Notes: generated by a model from the sequence alone, not told the origin. A stretch of DNA of 50,090 nt from Deltaproteobacteria bacterium (GCA_021780695.1 JAJXYD010000036.1:1-50090); one strand, 5' to 3'; numbered from the stretch's first letter, positions 8,671 through 17,597 are shown. Numbers and translations are program-made.

Positions 8671-9715
8671 TTAGCACCTCGTGTAGCGATTTCTTTTTTG
8701 CACAGGCCTTGATGAGTTGCCTGCAATAAGAACAGTCCAAACATTGCCGGGAACATGAGAGCAAGTGCTTGAGCAGATCGGCGGGCAGCAGTTCATTTGA
8801 AACGTGGAGCCAGCGGGCCGTCCCCTCCATGGCATCCATGAGATCGAGGAGGTTGCCGCAATAGTTACGCTCCAGGTAGGCGTTAACGACCCTTGTAAGG
8901 AAAGCCGGGCCCAAAGTTCTTCCACACAGTTTGAGGACATCCGCATAGGGTTCATAGGCCTCGACATCTTCGGGACGTATGAAGGGGGATTTAAAAAGCC
9001 GCGAAGGATCTTGTTGGAAGGCGCGCATGCAGCCCAGTTCCCGGTTTATCCGGTAAGTGTCCAGAGTCTGGCCGATGTGGAGCATGGAAATATGGCAATC
9101 GTGGGTAAGCTTGAAGGGACAATTGTATAGACACCCTTCATTGGCCAAAAGCTCGATTTTTACATCCGGGAGGGCTTTCCTGCAAAGGCTCGAAACTTCC
9201 TTGAGGGCCTGGGGTCGACGATTTAAAGACCTGTCCAGCAGCAGTGTCCGGGGAAGCTGGAACCTTGTGGAAGCGATAAATTCGAGCTGGGCCGCGATGC
9301 GCCCGTATGTATCGGGAATGCAGTTTATACTGGGAATGGCCTGGAGCTCGGAGGCCTCATCGGCTCCCGCATCGGAGAGGGCCTGAAGGTAGTAGGCGTC
9401 TGAAAAGACCAGGGCGTCGATCACTTTTGCCCTGAGCATCGACCGCAGGATTTTTACAACCTTGCGCAGATGGTTTTGATCCAGGTAAGCCTGATTAGCG
9501 TGGGCTCTACTGTTTAGGAGTAAAAATTTTCGACCGATTCGAACCGATGACAAAAAATCGATCCACCGGTCTGTTTCAATAAACTGGAGCCTGTGTCTGC
9601 AGTCATCGATATCGGCGCAATAGAGACCGAAGTGGCAGGCATAAAAGGAGCCGACGTGCCGATTAAGGTATTCAACGAATTTTTCATCAGGAATCACCGG
9701 CACGTTAAAAAGCAT
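8657..9715 (-). CDS. U32 peptidase-like / UbiU-UbiV-like Fe-S protein (tentative)
   Basis: A 352-residue protein that I can only place tentatively. The central motif NEGCLYNCPFKLTHDC (C195, C199, C207) resembles the signature of the U32 'peptidase' superfamily, whose studied members UbiU, UbiV and RlhA are hydroxylation factors, UbiU/UbiV with [4Fe-4S] clusters. A second cysteine cluster at the C-terminus, CSRQCLDCSYC (C321, C325, C328, C331), could hold another cluster. There is no signal peptide. The ATG is preceded by GGGGGAG. It lies between a radical SAM gene and a methyltransferase gene in the run downstream of hypE. The Fe-S inference rests on cysteine spacing alone. It could be a distinct, unnamed family. 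Confidence 0.55.
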   Translation of the reverse strand: MLFNVPVIPDEKFVEYLNRHVGSFYACHFGLYCADIDDCRHRLQFIETDRWIDFLSSVRIGRKFLLLNSRAHANQAYLDQNHLRKVVKILRSMLRAKVIDALVFSDAYYLQALSDAGADEASELQAIPSINCIPDTYGRIAAQLEFIASTRFQLPRTLLLDRSLNRRPQALKEVSSLCRKALPDVKIELLANEGCLYNCPFKLTHDCHISMLHIGQTLDTYRINRELGCMRAFQQDPSRLFKSPFIRPEDVEAYEPYADVLKLCGRTLGPAFLTRVVNAYLERNYCGNLLDLMDAMEGTARWLHVSNELLPADLLKHLLSCSRQCLDCSYCRQLIKACAKKKSLHEVLSEPG

Positions 9716-9784
9716 TTTTGCAACTCCCCCTTCCCCTCCAAAAGCTGCGGTTTTCGCCCTGTATGCAATCTGGAGCTTTCCCCT

Positions 9785-10918
9785 TCAGCTGAGCAGGTCC
9801 ATGTTGCCCAGACGAACACGAGTAAGGCCCGCAAGTTTTGCTGCCTTCAGACAGGCGTATGCCTGGTCGGCGGAAGTCGTGGGGCAATCTTCCATCAGAA
9901 ATTGCGGGGCGAAGGCGAGCAGTGCGTAAGGTATGGAGGGATTAATTCGGGCTATGAACGAGGCCAGGGCATAAATTTCGTCTTCTCCGACAAATTCGGG
10001 TATGAGTGTTGTGCTGGCCACAAGGGCGGGCGGAGACACACGCTCGCGGGCCCATTGGGCGGCCCTGGCGAAATTATCGAGAATTTTTGAATTTTCAAAC
10101 CCGCACAGAGCTCGGTGCAGGGCGGGGTTAAAGGCCTTGAGATCCATTTTTACGCATCCTCCCGACTTAAGGGCAAGCTTCATCATTGCTCGAAGCCCCG
10201 AAGGGTGAAGAGCGCCGTTTGTTTCCCAGCATATACGAAGTATTCTGCCGGGATTTTTCTTTCTGGCCAGGCAAGCGAGCTTGACCGCATAGGGGAGCTG
10301 CGGTCCGGGGTCTCCGCCAAAAAAGGATATGCAACTCGTGGAGTCGTCGACCTGATCGAGCAGGTCATCTATGGAGGTCCACCTGGGCGCGAGATGGACT
10401 TTGCGGAAAGACCAGTTCTGGCAATAGAGGCAGTTTAAGTTGCAGGCGTCAAGGGATACGGCCAGGTTATAGAAACCGACTTCGGGTCCGCAGTCGTTTG
10501 CAAAACAGGGATAGCCCTCCCCCGTTCCGCCAGCGCAGACCCAATCGGCAACACAGTTGGTGGGCAGAGGGTCGCGGTAGTAGGAAACCATCGCGCGCGA
10601 CCTGCCGTCGATTCGCATGCTCTGTTTGGACCCGTGCCTTACACCGCAAAAGCCCTTCTGGTTTTTCCCGGGCTTACAACGATGCAAACAGAGTTTGCAC
10701 TCGATCCCCTCGGAACTTTGGGGAGGACGGGTCGGAAGACCAAAAATTCCCCTGGATTGAGCGTGGACCCGCTCAATGTAGTCCCGGCTTTTTTCCGGGC
10801 AAGTCTTTATACAGGTGGGACACACTCCGAGGGAGCGCGCCACCTCGCCCAGGATGACACCGCACACAAGGCACCTTGCGCCTTGTGCGCCCGATATGGA
10901 TTTTCCTCTTATGAGCAT
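9785..10918 (-). CDS. Radical SAM enzyme with N-terminal zinc ribbon (AmmeMemoRadiSam/PflA-like)
   Basis: A 377-residue radical SAM protein. The cluster motif CNLNCLYC is at C159, C163 and C166. Upstream of it are a possible zinc ribbon (C16, C19, C33, C36) and a CKLCLHRC...GFCGVR stretch (C74, C77, C81, C91) like that found before the radical SAM domain in COG1180/AmmeMemoRadiSam enzymes. The conserved PLPTNCVADWVC follows. The ATG at 10918 is chosen because it lies 13 bases beyond the hypE stop; a longer frame would overlap hypE by 41 bases. It may be the radical SAM partner of the Memo and AMMECR1 proteins at 25.9-27.4 kb, or belong with its U32-like and methyltransferase neighbours. The substrate is unknown. 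Confidence 0.8.
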   Translation of the reverse strand: MLIRGKSISGAQGARCLVCGVILGEVARSLGVCPTCIKTCPEKSRDYIERVHAQSRGIFGLPTRPPQSSEGIECKLCLHRCKPGKNQKGFCGVRHGSKQSMRIDGRSRAMVSYYRDPLPTNCVADWVCAGGTGEGYPCFANDCGPEVGFYNLAVSLDACNLNCLYCQNWSFRKVHLAPRWTSIDDLLDQVDDSTSCISFFGGDPGPQLPYAVKLACLARKKNPGRILRICWETNGALHPSGLRAMMKLALKSGGCVKMDLKAFNPALHRALCGFENSKILDNFARAAQWARERVSPPALVASTTLIPEFVGEDEIYALASFIARINPSIPYALLAFAPQFLMEDCPTTSADQAYACLKAAKLAGLTRVRLGNMDLLS

Positions 10919-10931
10919 AGGTCGTTTCCGT

Positions 10932-11942
10932 CTAACAGATGCGTGGAAGCTGCTCTCCGCGCAGCATATCAACGATGCGCGAGCCCCCGATACGGGTCCT
11001 TAGAAAAACCCTTCCGGGGTCGTCTGAAACAACTTCGCCCATGATGGAGCACGATTTTGCGAGAGGATGGGACTTCATGGCGGAAACAACGGCATCGGCC
11101 CCGGCAGCCGGGACGATAACCAGGACTTTTCCTTCGTTTGCCACGTAGAGCGGGTCGAGTCCGAGCAGTTCGCAGGCACCCGACACATCGGCTCGCACCG
11201 GAAGCTTTTCTTCAAATAACCGGATTCCAACCCCGGACTGTTCGGCTATTTCATTTAAGGTCGTCGCCACCCCGCCCCTTGTGGGATCGCGCAGGACGTG
11301 AATTCCCGGGTAAGCCTCGAGCATGAGCTCGATCAAACCGTTAAGGGCAGCCGAGTCGCTTTGGATTTCATTTTCAAACTCGAGCCCCTCGCGTTTACAC
11401 AGCACAGCCATACCGTGGTCGCCTATCGTGCCGTTTATAAGCACCAGATCCCCGGGTCTGGCGTTTGCCCCCGCGATGTGGCGTCCCTCGGGCACGATTC
11501 CGATCCCGGCGGTGTTTATAAAAAGCTTGTCCGCCTTTCCCCTGGGCACGACCTTGGTATCGCCTGCGACCACCTGGACGCCCGCTTCACGCGCGGCCCC
11601 GGCCATCGAGGCCACAACCCTTTCAAGATCGCTCAGAAAAAGACCTTCTTCGAGAATGAAACCGGCCGTAAGATAGAGAGGTTTTGCTCCCCGCATTGCA
11701 AGATCGTTTACGGTTCCGTGTACGGCAAGGCTTCCAATATCGCCCCCGGGGAAAATTATGGGGTCGATCACGTAGGAATCGGTGGTCATTGCCAGCCGAC
11801 CGCCCGGATTTTCAAAAACAGCCGCGTCGTTTCTTTCCGAAATCAACGGGTTTTCGAAAGCGCTAATGAAAAGCGAATCGATTAGTTCGTGCATGGCGCG
11901 CCCGCCGCTGCCCTGATCGAGCTGAATAAGTCCCGGCCCCAT
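10932..11942 (-). CDS. hypE: Hydrogenase maturation protein HypE
   Basis: Builds the cyanide ligand of the [NiFe] hydrogenase active site: the C-terminal Cys accepts a carbamoyl group from HypF and is dehydrated to thiocyanate. The protein has 336 residues, begins with IQLDQGSGGRAMHELI and ends LPRIC, with the essential C-terminal Cys in place. The AIR synthase-like ATP-binding pattern is intact (ERNDAAVF, DPTRGGVATTLNEIA). The ATG at 11942 is preceded by AGGGGAGGGGG; a TTG 21 bases upstream is in the same frame but less likely. It follows hypD after 78 bases in the minus-strand hyp cluster. Confidence 0.95.
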   Translation of the reverse strand: MGPGLIQLDQGSGGRAMHELIDSLFISAFENPLISERNDAAVFENPGGRLAMTTDSYVIDPIIFPGGDIGSLAVHGTVNDLAMRGAKPLYLTAGFILEEGLFLSDLERVVASMAGAAREAGVQVVAGDTKVVPRGKADKLFINTAGIGIVPEGRHIAGANARPGDLVLINGTIGDHGMAVLCKREGLEFENEIQSDSAALNGLIELMLEAYPGIHVLRDPTRGGVATTLNEIAEQSGVGIRLFEEKLPVRADVSGACELLGLDPLYVANEGKVLVIVPAAGADAVVSAMKSHPLAKSCSIMGEVVSDDPGRVFLRTRIGGSRIVDMLRGEQLPRIC

Positions 11943-12020
11943 CTTCAATCCCCCTCCCCTCAAATTACTCGGTCCTAAGATTCTACTGTGCGTTCACCGG
12001 GAAAACCCGCATGATCACAC

Positions 12021-13109
12021 CTATTTTTGATATCTATAAAAAGCCCCGCAGGTCCCCTCGGAAGACACCATGCAGGGACCCTTGGGATCCTGGGGCGAGC
12101 AGACCTTACGGAAAAGCCCGCATTCGGTCGGCTGCAAAACACCCCGAAGGACTTCCCCGCACTTGCAGCCCGGGTGCTCACACACCTTTATCTCGGGCAT
12201 GGCGAAGCGTTGGGCCGCATCGAACTTTCTCCAAGCCTTTCGGAAACGCAGCCCACTTTTGGGAATAACTCCCATGCCCCTCCAGGTGCAATCCTCGGGT
12301 TCGAAAATCTCGTCTATGAGTTTTTGCGCGGCAACATTTCCCTGCCACGTTACAGCGCGGCGATACTGGTTTTCGACTTCGGCGCGTCCGCTTTCCACCT
12401 GATCGATAAGGGAGTTTACCCCCTGGAGTATGTCGATTGGCTCAAAGCCGGTAACAACACAGGGAATCCGGTACTTTTCAACCACTTCCGCGTAGCTTTG
12501 CGCTCCTATCACAATACTTACATGGCCAGGACAAATAAAGCCGTCAATGTTTACATCCCGGGCCTCGAGCAGCGCCCTCATAGCGGGGGGCAGGAGCTTG
12601 TGAGCCGAAAAAACGGAGAAATTGTCCACCCCAAGCCTTGCAGCCTCCTGGATCGCGGCGGCCACAGTGGGCGCGGTAGTCTCAAACCCGATACCCAGGA
12701 AAACAACCTGGCGGTCGGGATTTTCGCGAGCGATTTTGAGAGCGTCCAGGGTCGCATAGACGATGCGCACATCGGCGCCTTTGCTTCTCTCGATATGAAG
12801 GGAGGAAGACGAACCCGGCACCCGCGCAAGGTCTCCGAAGGTGGCAATGATAACTCCAGGCTGGCTCGAAAGCCAGATAGCACGGTCTATATCTTCGTTT
12901 GCCGTAACGCAAACCGGACAGCCCGGCCCGCTTATGAGCCTTATTTGCGAGGGCAGAAGCTCCTTTAGACCAGACCTGAAGATTGCCACCGTGTGGGTAC
13001 CGCAGATCTCCATCAGCCGTATTTGCTTTTTGGAAAAGGTCCTGCGGCGAAGCCTTTGGATAAGTTCCCCGGCCAATTGGGGGTCCCTGTACTCATCGAG
13101 GTATTTCAC
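12021..13109 (-). CDS. hypD: Hydrogenase maturation protein HypD
   Basis: The [4Fe-4S] scaffold on which, with HypC, the Fe(CN)2CO unit of [NiFe] hydrogenases is assembled. It has 362 residues, the family's usual length, with MEICGTHT near residue 34, GPGCPVCVT near residue 62, and a C-terminal cysteine set (CEHPGCKCGEVL, CGLF, CSPQDPKGPC) for the cluster. It begins with GTG at 13109, overlapping the hypF stop as GTGA, so translation is coupled. Because of this overlap there is no room for hypC in its usual place between hypF and hypD. Confidence 0.95.
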   Translation of the reverse strand: MKYLDEYRDPQLAGELIQRLRRRTFSKKQIRLMEICGTHTVAIFRSGLKELLPSQIRLISGPGCPVCVTANEDIDRAIWLSSQPGVIIATFGDLARVPGSSSSLHIERSKGADVRIVYATLDALKIARENPDRQVVFLGIGFETTAPTVAAAIQEAARLGVDNFSVFSAHKLLPPAMRALLEARDVNIDGFICPGHVSIVIGAQSYAEVVEKYRIPCVVTGFEPIDILQGVNSLIDQVESGRAEVENQYRRAVTWQGNVAAQKLIDEIFEPEDCTWRGMGVIPKSGLRFRKAWRKFDAAQRFAMPEIKVCEHPGCKCGEVLRGVLQPTECGLFRKVCSPQDPKGPCMVSSEGTCGAFYRYQK

Positions 13110-15529
13110 GACGAACGATCCTCCTTTTCAGGCAGAGTTTTTCTGCGGGCCTCAAAAAGCTTTTGGGCGCCAATCCAGGCCTGGCCTAAAGATATGCACG
13201 CATCATTTGGCGGGACTTCCCCGTGGGAGAAGACCTCAAACCCCATCGCCCCGAGGTCTGCTTCGAGCCGGTCGGAAAGATAGAGGTTTTGAAAGACTCC
13301 GCCGCTAAGAGCCACACGGTTTATTCCCGTAATTTCAGAGACGGCGCGCACAGCCTCGCCCAGGATACGCACAAGCGAATTATGAAAGCGCGAGGCGATT
13401 ATACCCCTTGGGATATTACGCCTCAGGTCTTGAACCAGGGCCTCGATTATCGGAAACTGGTCGATCACAAGGCGGGGAGCCGAAGGTTTCGGGGGATTTG
13501 GCGTACCTGGCCGTGAAGAGGCTAAGGAGACAGCACCCGAGGTCAGGATGGCCCCGCAATAATATCCGTCATCGGGCTCGATTGCCTGTTCCAACTCGAT
13601 TGCAGCCTGCCCTTCGTAGCTTGCGCTCGTGCAGACTCCGCAAAGGGCGGCGGCCGCATCGAAGAGTCTTGCGCAAGAAGAGGTAAGAGGCGAGTTCAAG
13701 TGCCTCAAAAGCATTTGCAGGATAATTTTTATCTCCCCCGCGGGCCAGGCGGCCAAAAAATCCGAATACCTCTCTAAAAAAGAACCGGAACCATTTCCCC
13801 CATCGATGCTCCAAAGGTAGCCAAGCGCCATGCGCCAGGGCTCTTTTATAGCTTTTTCGCCTCCGGGCAAAGGAACATTTTTGAAGTGGCCAAGTCTTTC
13901 AAACCCGCCACTATCGACGCGCAGAATTTCACCGCCCCATATAGCCCCATCGGTGCCAAAACCCGTCCCGTCCAGCGCCAGGCCGATCACCGGCTCCCTT
14001 ATCCCGTGCTCGGCCATCACAGCGGCAATGTGAGCGTGATGGTGCTGTACGGCCATTACGGGAATTTCTCGCTGCTCCAGCGCCCAGCGGCTATTGAGAT
14101 AATCGGGGTGCATATCGCAAACGATAAGTTCGGGGCGAACTTCAAGGATACGTTCCAGGTGAAGGATGGAACGTTGGAAAGAGCGAAGCGTTTCGAGATT
14201 TTCAAGATCCCCTGTGTGATGACTTAAAAAAGCGCTGTCAGCTCGTGTGAGACAGACCGTGTTTTTAAGTTCGGCGCCAACGCCCAGCACCGAAGGATAT
14301 TCCTGGTTTAGGAAAACCGGCATGGGCGCATAGCCCCTGGCCCTGCGAAAGAAACGGAGACGGTCCCCCCTCAGGCAGGTAACCGAATCATCGCAGCGAA
14401 TGTGGATATCTCGGTCGTGAAAGAGCAGGTAGTCGGCGATTTGGCCAAGCCTCAACCGGGCTTCTTCATTTTCGGTCACTATCGGCTCATCGCTTTGATT
14501 GCCGCTTGTCATTACGAGCGCCCGGCAAGGGGCACCGTCAAAGAGGAGAAAGTGAAGCGGCGTATAGGGCAAAAAGACGCCCAACCGTTTATTTTTGGGC
14601 GAAACACTTGAGGCAAGCGGCATACAGGCGGGGTTTGCACGTTTTTTGAGCAAGACGATGGGCCTTGCCGGGCTTTGGAGCAGCGCTTCTTCCTCTTTAT
14701 TGAGATGACAAAAAAGCGCAATCTCGCAAACAGAGGCAAACATCACGGCGAAAGGCTTTTGCTCGCGTATCTTGCGGCCCCGAAGCCTGCTTACGGCCTC
14801 TTCATCACAACCGTTAACCGCAAGGTGAAAGCCGCCAAGGCCCTTTATAGCCACGACAGCCCCCGAGGCCAGTAATTCCACGGCCTTTCGCACAGCCGCA
14901 TCCCGGGAACCGATGACTTCCCCCCGGGCGTCTTCGAGCCACACATGCGGACCGCAGTCCGGGCAAGCGTTTGGCTGGGCATGAAAACGCCGGTCAAGGG
15001 GGTTTTCATATTCGCAAAGACATTCCGGGCACATGGCAAAACGCGACATGGTAGTCTTATCCCGATCGTATGGAATGTCCTTAATGATCGTATAACGAGG
15101 GCCGCAGTTGGTGCAGTTGATAAAGGGGTAGCGAAACCTGCGATTTTGCGGATCGAAGAGTTCCCGCAGGCAATCGGCGCACGTGCACACATCAGGGGCA
15201 ATAAGAGTCGAGCGCGACAGAGCCGGACTGCTTTTGGCAATTGTAAACCCCTCGAACTCACGGAAAGGAAGATCGAGGGTTTCAACGCCGGTAATCCTGG
15301 CCAGAGGCGGAGATTCCAGAGGAATCGAGGAGATAAAGGATTCGACCGCGCCTGTAGGACCGGCCACTTCGATTTCCACGCCATCGGGTTGGTTGCGCAC
15401 CCACCCGTTTAGCCCGCACCTTCGGGCCAGCTGGTAAATAAAGGGTCGAAAGCCTACGCCCTGGACTATTCCCCGCACTTTCACCTCGACCCGGCGTCGG
15501 GAGGGTGGCTTTTGGGCTGTATATTCCAC
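13106..15529 (-). CDS. hypF: Carbamoyltransferase HypF
   Basis: Uses carbamoyl phosphate and ATP to carbamoylate the C-terminal Cys of HypE. All domains are present in 807 residues: acylphosphatase (about 14-100, VRGIVQGVGFRPF), two zinc fingers (about 118-195, with CADC/CTNC and CPEC/CPDC pairs), a YrdC-like domain (about 210-390, KGLGGFHLAVN) and a Kae1-like domain with VQHHHAHIAAVMAEHG (about 480 onward). The start is GTG at 15529, only 2 bases after the hypB stop. It overlaps hypD by 4 bases. The protein looks complete. Confidence 0.95.
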   Translation of the reverse strand: MEYTAQKPPSRRRVEVKVRGIVQGVGFRPFIYQLARRCGLNGWVRNQPDGVEIEVAGPTGAVESFISSIPLESPPLARITGVETLDLPFREFEGFTIAKSSPALSRSTLIAPDVCTCADCLRELFDPQNRRFRYPFINCTNCGPRYTIIKDIPYDRDKTTMSRFAMCPECLCEYENPLDRRFHAQPNACPDCGPHVWLEDARGEVIGSRDAAVRKAVELLASGAVVAIKGLGGFHLAVNGCDEEAVSRLRGRKIREQKPFAVMFASVCEIALFCHLNKEEEALLQSPARPIVLLKKRANPACMPLASSVSPKNKRLGVFLPYTPLHFLLFDGAPCRALVMTSGNQSDEPIVTENEEARLRLGQIADYLLFHDRDIHIRCDDSVTCLRGDRLRFFRRARGYAPMPVFLNQEYPSVLGVGAELKNTVCLTRADSAFLSHHTGDLENLETLRSFQRSILHLERILEVRPELIVCDMHPDYLNSRWALEQREIPVMAVQHHHAHIAAVMAEHGIREPVIGLALDGTGFGTDGAIWGGEILRVDSGGFERLGHFKNVPLPGGEKAIKEPWRMALGYLWSIDGGNGSGSFLERYSDFLAAWPAGEIKIILQMLLRHLNSPLTSSCARLFDAAAALCGVCTSASYEGQAAIELEQAIEPDDGYYCGAILTSGAVSLASSRPGTPNPPKPSAPRLVIDQFPIIEALVQDLRRNIPRGIIASRFHNSLVRILGEAVRAVSEITGINRVALSGGVFQNLYLSDRLEADLGAMGFEVFSHGEVPPNDACISLGQAWIGAQKLFEARRKTLPEKEDRSS

Positions 15530-15531
15530 CG

Positions 15532-16239
15532 TCAGTGTTTGTCCATGCGAGGGGACGCGCAGGCTTGCGCCCGGTTTTTCCGGTGCTCTGCAACTTTGTT
15601 TGCAATCCAGGACAGCCAGGGCTCAAAGCCTTCCCCGGTCCTGCAGGAGATTTCGAACACTTTGCCTGCGGGGTTTAACTGTCGAACGGTTTTACGGATT
15701 TTTTCCATGTCGCAGTTCGTATAGGGCAGCAGATCGATTTTATTGACCAGCAGAGCCGAGCAAATCTGGAACATGAGCGGGTATTTTATCGGCTTATCGT
15801 CGCCTTCGGCAACGCTTAGGATCGTTATCTTTTCATGCTCGCCAAGATTGAATTCGGCGGGACAGACGAGGTTGCCCACGTTTTCGATTATCAGCAGGTC
15901 GATTCCCGCCAGATCAAGGGCCTCCAAAGCGATCTGAATCATATTGCCGTCGAGGTGACAGCCGCCCTCGGTATTTATCTGAACAGCCTGAACGCCTTTT
16001 TTTTGTATCCGCTCGGCATCGTAGGAGGACTGGAGATCGCCTTCGATTACCGCGATGCCCATCCGCCCGGCAAGGGCTTCTATGGTTTTTTCCAGCAGCG
16101 AAGTTTTGCCCGCCCCCGGTGAACTCATAAGGTTTACTACAAAGATACCCGCCTCATCGAAGCGGCTGCGGTTTTCAGCGGCAAGCCGCTCATTTGCCTG
16201 CAAAATATTTCGAACAACAGGCACCTTTATCTCAGCCAT
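15532..16239 (-). CDS. hypB: Hydrogenase nickel incorporation GTPase HypB
   Basis: A SIMIBI-class GTPase that delivers nickel to hydrogenase precursors with HypA. The P-loop SSPGAGKTS is at about residues 39-47 and the nickel/zinc-site region ENVGNLVCP is conserved. It has 235 residues and lacks both the N-terminal CxxCGC motif and the histidine-rich stretch seen in some homologues, so it is the plain form without nickel storage. Two adjacent ATGs are possible, at 16242 and 16239; the second gives better spacing from GGAG. It overlaps the end of hypA by 8 bases. Confidence 0.95.
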   Translation of the reverse strand: MAEIKVPVVRNILQANERLAAENRSRFDEAGIFVVNLMSSPGAGKTSLLEKTIEALAGRMGIAVIEGDLQSSYDAERIQKKGVQAVQINTEGGCHLDGNMIQIALEALDLAGIDLLIIENVGNLVCPAEFNLGEHEKITILSVAEGDDKPIKYPLMFQICSALLVNKIDLLPYTNCDMEKIRKTVRQLNPAGKVFEISCRTGEGFEPWLSWIANKVAEHRKNRAQACASPRMDKH

Positions 16240-16591
16240 CATTTTCTCCGGTTTCTCCCTCTATGCTCACAACGTCAAGTTCGCGCCCGCCAAGCATTTC
16301 GAGTACAGGTTCACCGCATTTGGGACACTCAAACACCCGGTCCTTCACCTCAAAAGACAAATCACACTTGTCGCAACGGGCCGTAACGGCAATCTTTTCT
16401 ATCTCAATAACGGCTCCGGAGGCCACCGTATCGCGGCTGACCAGGTCAAAGCAAAACGTAAGCGACTCCGGAACAACGGCCGCAAGCTCTCCGATCCGAA
16501 GCCTGACTTTGTTAATACGCTCGAGACCGTGTTTATTGGACTCATCGACGATAATATCCAGAAGGCTCTGGGCAATAGAGAGTTCGTGCAC
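16232..16591 (-). CDS. hypA: Hydrogenase nickel insertion protein HypA
   Basis: A nickel metallochaperone of 119 residues. The N-terminal MHE, which binds nickel through its amino group and His2, is present, as are two zinc-binding pairs, CDKC and CPKC. The start codon is GTG, read as Met. It is the first gene of the minus-strand hyp cluster, and a plausible sigma-70 promoter lies about 80 bases upstream. No hydrogenase structural genes are within the window. Confidence 0.95.
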   Translation of the reverse strand: MHELSIAQSLLDIIVDESNKHGLERINKVRLRIGELAAVVPESLTFCFDLVSRDTVASGAVIEIEKIAVTARCDKCDLSFEVKDRVFECPKCGEPVLEMLGGRELDVVSIEGETGENDG

Positions 16592-16670
16592 GGGATTTTC
16601 CCCTGGTTGGCGACAGGCTCATTTAGACCAAAATATACACTCTTCCAATCCGGCATATCTTCCTTTGGCC

Positions 16671-16698
16671 ATTTAACATACAGGCTATTAGGGGTCAA
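16671..16698 (-). promoter_or_regulatory. Candidate sigma-70 promoter for the hyp cluster
   Basis: On the minus strand TTGACC (16698-16693) and TTAAAT (16676-16671) are separated by 16 bases, close to the sigma-70 consensus. The -10 box lies about 80 bases before the hypA GTG. No sigma-54 type -24/-12 element was seen by eye. Confidence 0.35.
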
Positions 16699-16826
16699 GA
16701 GACGGGCAGATTTACAACCCCGCTCGCAGCGCTTTGCAACAACATCCATTTTGATTAAAAAGCGTCGGATTGTAGACTATTTCATGATTTCAATCGTTAT
16801 TCAGATAAAGAGAACGCGAAGGAGTT

Positions 16827-16854
16827 GGAACGTTTTTTGACGGACACTGTTTGA
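16827..16854 (+). promoter_or_regulatory. Candidate RpoE-like (ECF) promoter
   Basis: GGAACGT at 16827-16833 and GTTTGA at 16849-16854 are separated by 15 bases. This is close to the RpoE-family consensus GGAACTT-N15/16-GTCTGA, with one mismatch in each box. It lies about 100 bases upstream of the ECF sigma gene, the position expected for autoregulation. Confidence 0.45.
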
Positions 16855-16903
16855 TGGAGAATAAAAGTTATTGATATCGCTAACAATCAGTTCATAATAA
16901 ACA

Positions 16904-16944
16904 GAACACAAGGGGGATAAATTAAACCGCGACAGGGTGTGTTC
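16904..16944 (+). repeat. Inverted repeat in the leader of the sigma factor gene
   Basis: GAACACA at 16904-16910 pairs with TGTGTTC at 16938-16944, followed by four T residues, 8 bases before the start codon of the sigma gene. The loop is long (27 bases). It could affect translation or early termination. It is short enough to be chance. Confidence 0.3.
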
Positions 16945-16952
16945 TTTTCAGG

Positions 16953-17597
16953 ATGAATTCAAGCGAAGATTTTGAGCTGGAAGGTTCCCTCAGGGGTAAA
17001 AAGCTTTCCATTCTAGTGGAGCAGGCCAAAGAGGGCGACCGGAATGCCTTCGAACAGCTTATGGTCCTCCACCAGGACGAGATCTTTCGGCTTGTGTTTT
17101 TCCGCACCCGGTCCAGGATCGATTCCGAGGATTTAACACAGGATATTTTTCTCTCTGCGTTCAAATACCTGCCTCAGCTTAAAGACTCGGACAGGTTTCG
17201 CCCCTGGCTCTACAGGATAGCGCTCAACCGGGTGAACGATTTTCACCGGAAAAACAAGTTTCTGGCCTATTTGGGCATTACCGAGTCCAGGGAAGATGCA
17301 GATGCGGTCGACATCGAACCACATCGAAATCCGGGCGCGCTTGACTCCATGATACGCGAAGAGTTCTGGTCGCATGTCAGGCAGTTATCCAAACGGTTTT
17401 CGCGGATGGAAAAGGAGGTGTTTTTCCTGAGATTTCTCGACGATCTCAATTTACGGGAAATCGCCCAGACGCTCAATAAGAGCGAAAGCGCGGTCAAAAC
17501 ACATCTTTACCGCGCGATCCGCAAGTTCAAAGAGGACACGACCTTGAGCGATTTTCTACAGGGAGAATGGCAAGGTGAAAGAGACAAACCATCTTGA
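16953..17597 (+). CDS. ECF-type RNA polymerase sigma factor
   Basis: A 214-residue sigma-70 family factor of the extracytoplasmic function type. Region 2 spans about residues 26-95 (SEDLTQDIFLSAFKYLPQL, then FRPWLYRIALNRVNDFHR) and region 4 about 140-195 (REIAQTLNKSESAVKTHLYRA). Regions 1 and 3 are missing, as is normal for the class. The ATG follows a weak CAGG. The next two genes encode its likely anti-sigma factor and a Spy-like periplasmic protein, so it probably answers envelope or metal stress. A matching promoter upstream suggests autoregulation. Confidence 0.9.
   Translation: MNSSEDFELEGSLRGKKLSILVEQAKEGDRNAFEQLMVLHQDEIFRLVFFRTRSRIDSEDLTQDIFLSAFKYLPQLKDSDRFRPWLYRIALNRVNDFHRKNKFLAYLGITESREDADAVDIEPHRNPGALDSMIREEFWSHVRQLSKRFSRMEKEVFFLRFLDDLNLREIAQTLNKSESAVKTHLYRAIRKFKEDTTLSDFLQGEWQGERDKPS

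Larger units (their letters stand above)
16592..16952. other. Divergent regulatory region between hypA and the ECF sigma gene
   Basis: A 361-base gene-free region. It holds a minus-strand promoter candidate for the hyp cluster (16671-16698), a plus-strand RpoE-like promoter candidate for the sigma factor operon (16827-16854) and a 7-bp inverted repeat in the latter's leader (16904-16944). No supported reading frame is seen. Confidence 0.6.

Noticed and set aside
12027..12968. A 313-residue open frame on the plus strand
   Set aside because: It is the antisense of hypD, which has full family motifs; the plus-strand translation resembles nothing and has no ribosome-binding site.
16592..16952. 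Sigma-54 promoter for the hyp cluster
   Set aside because: No GG-N10-GC pattern of the TGGCAC-N5-TTGC type was found; a sigma-70-like pair fits better.
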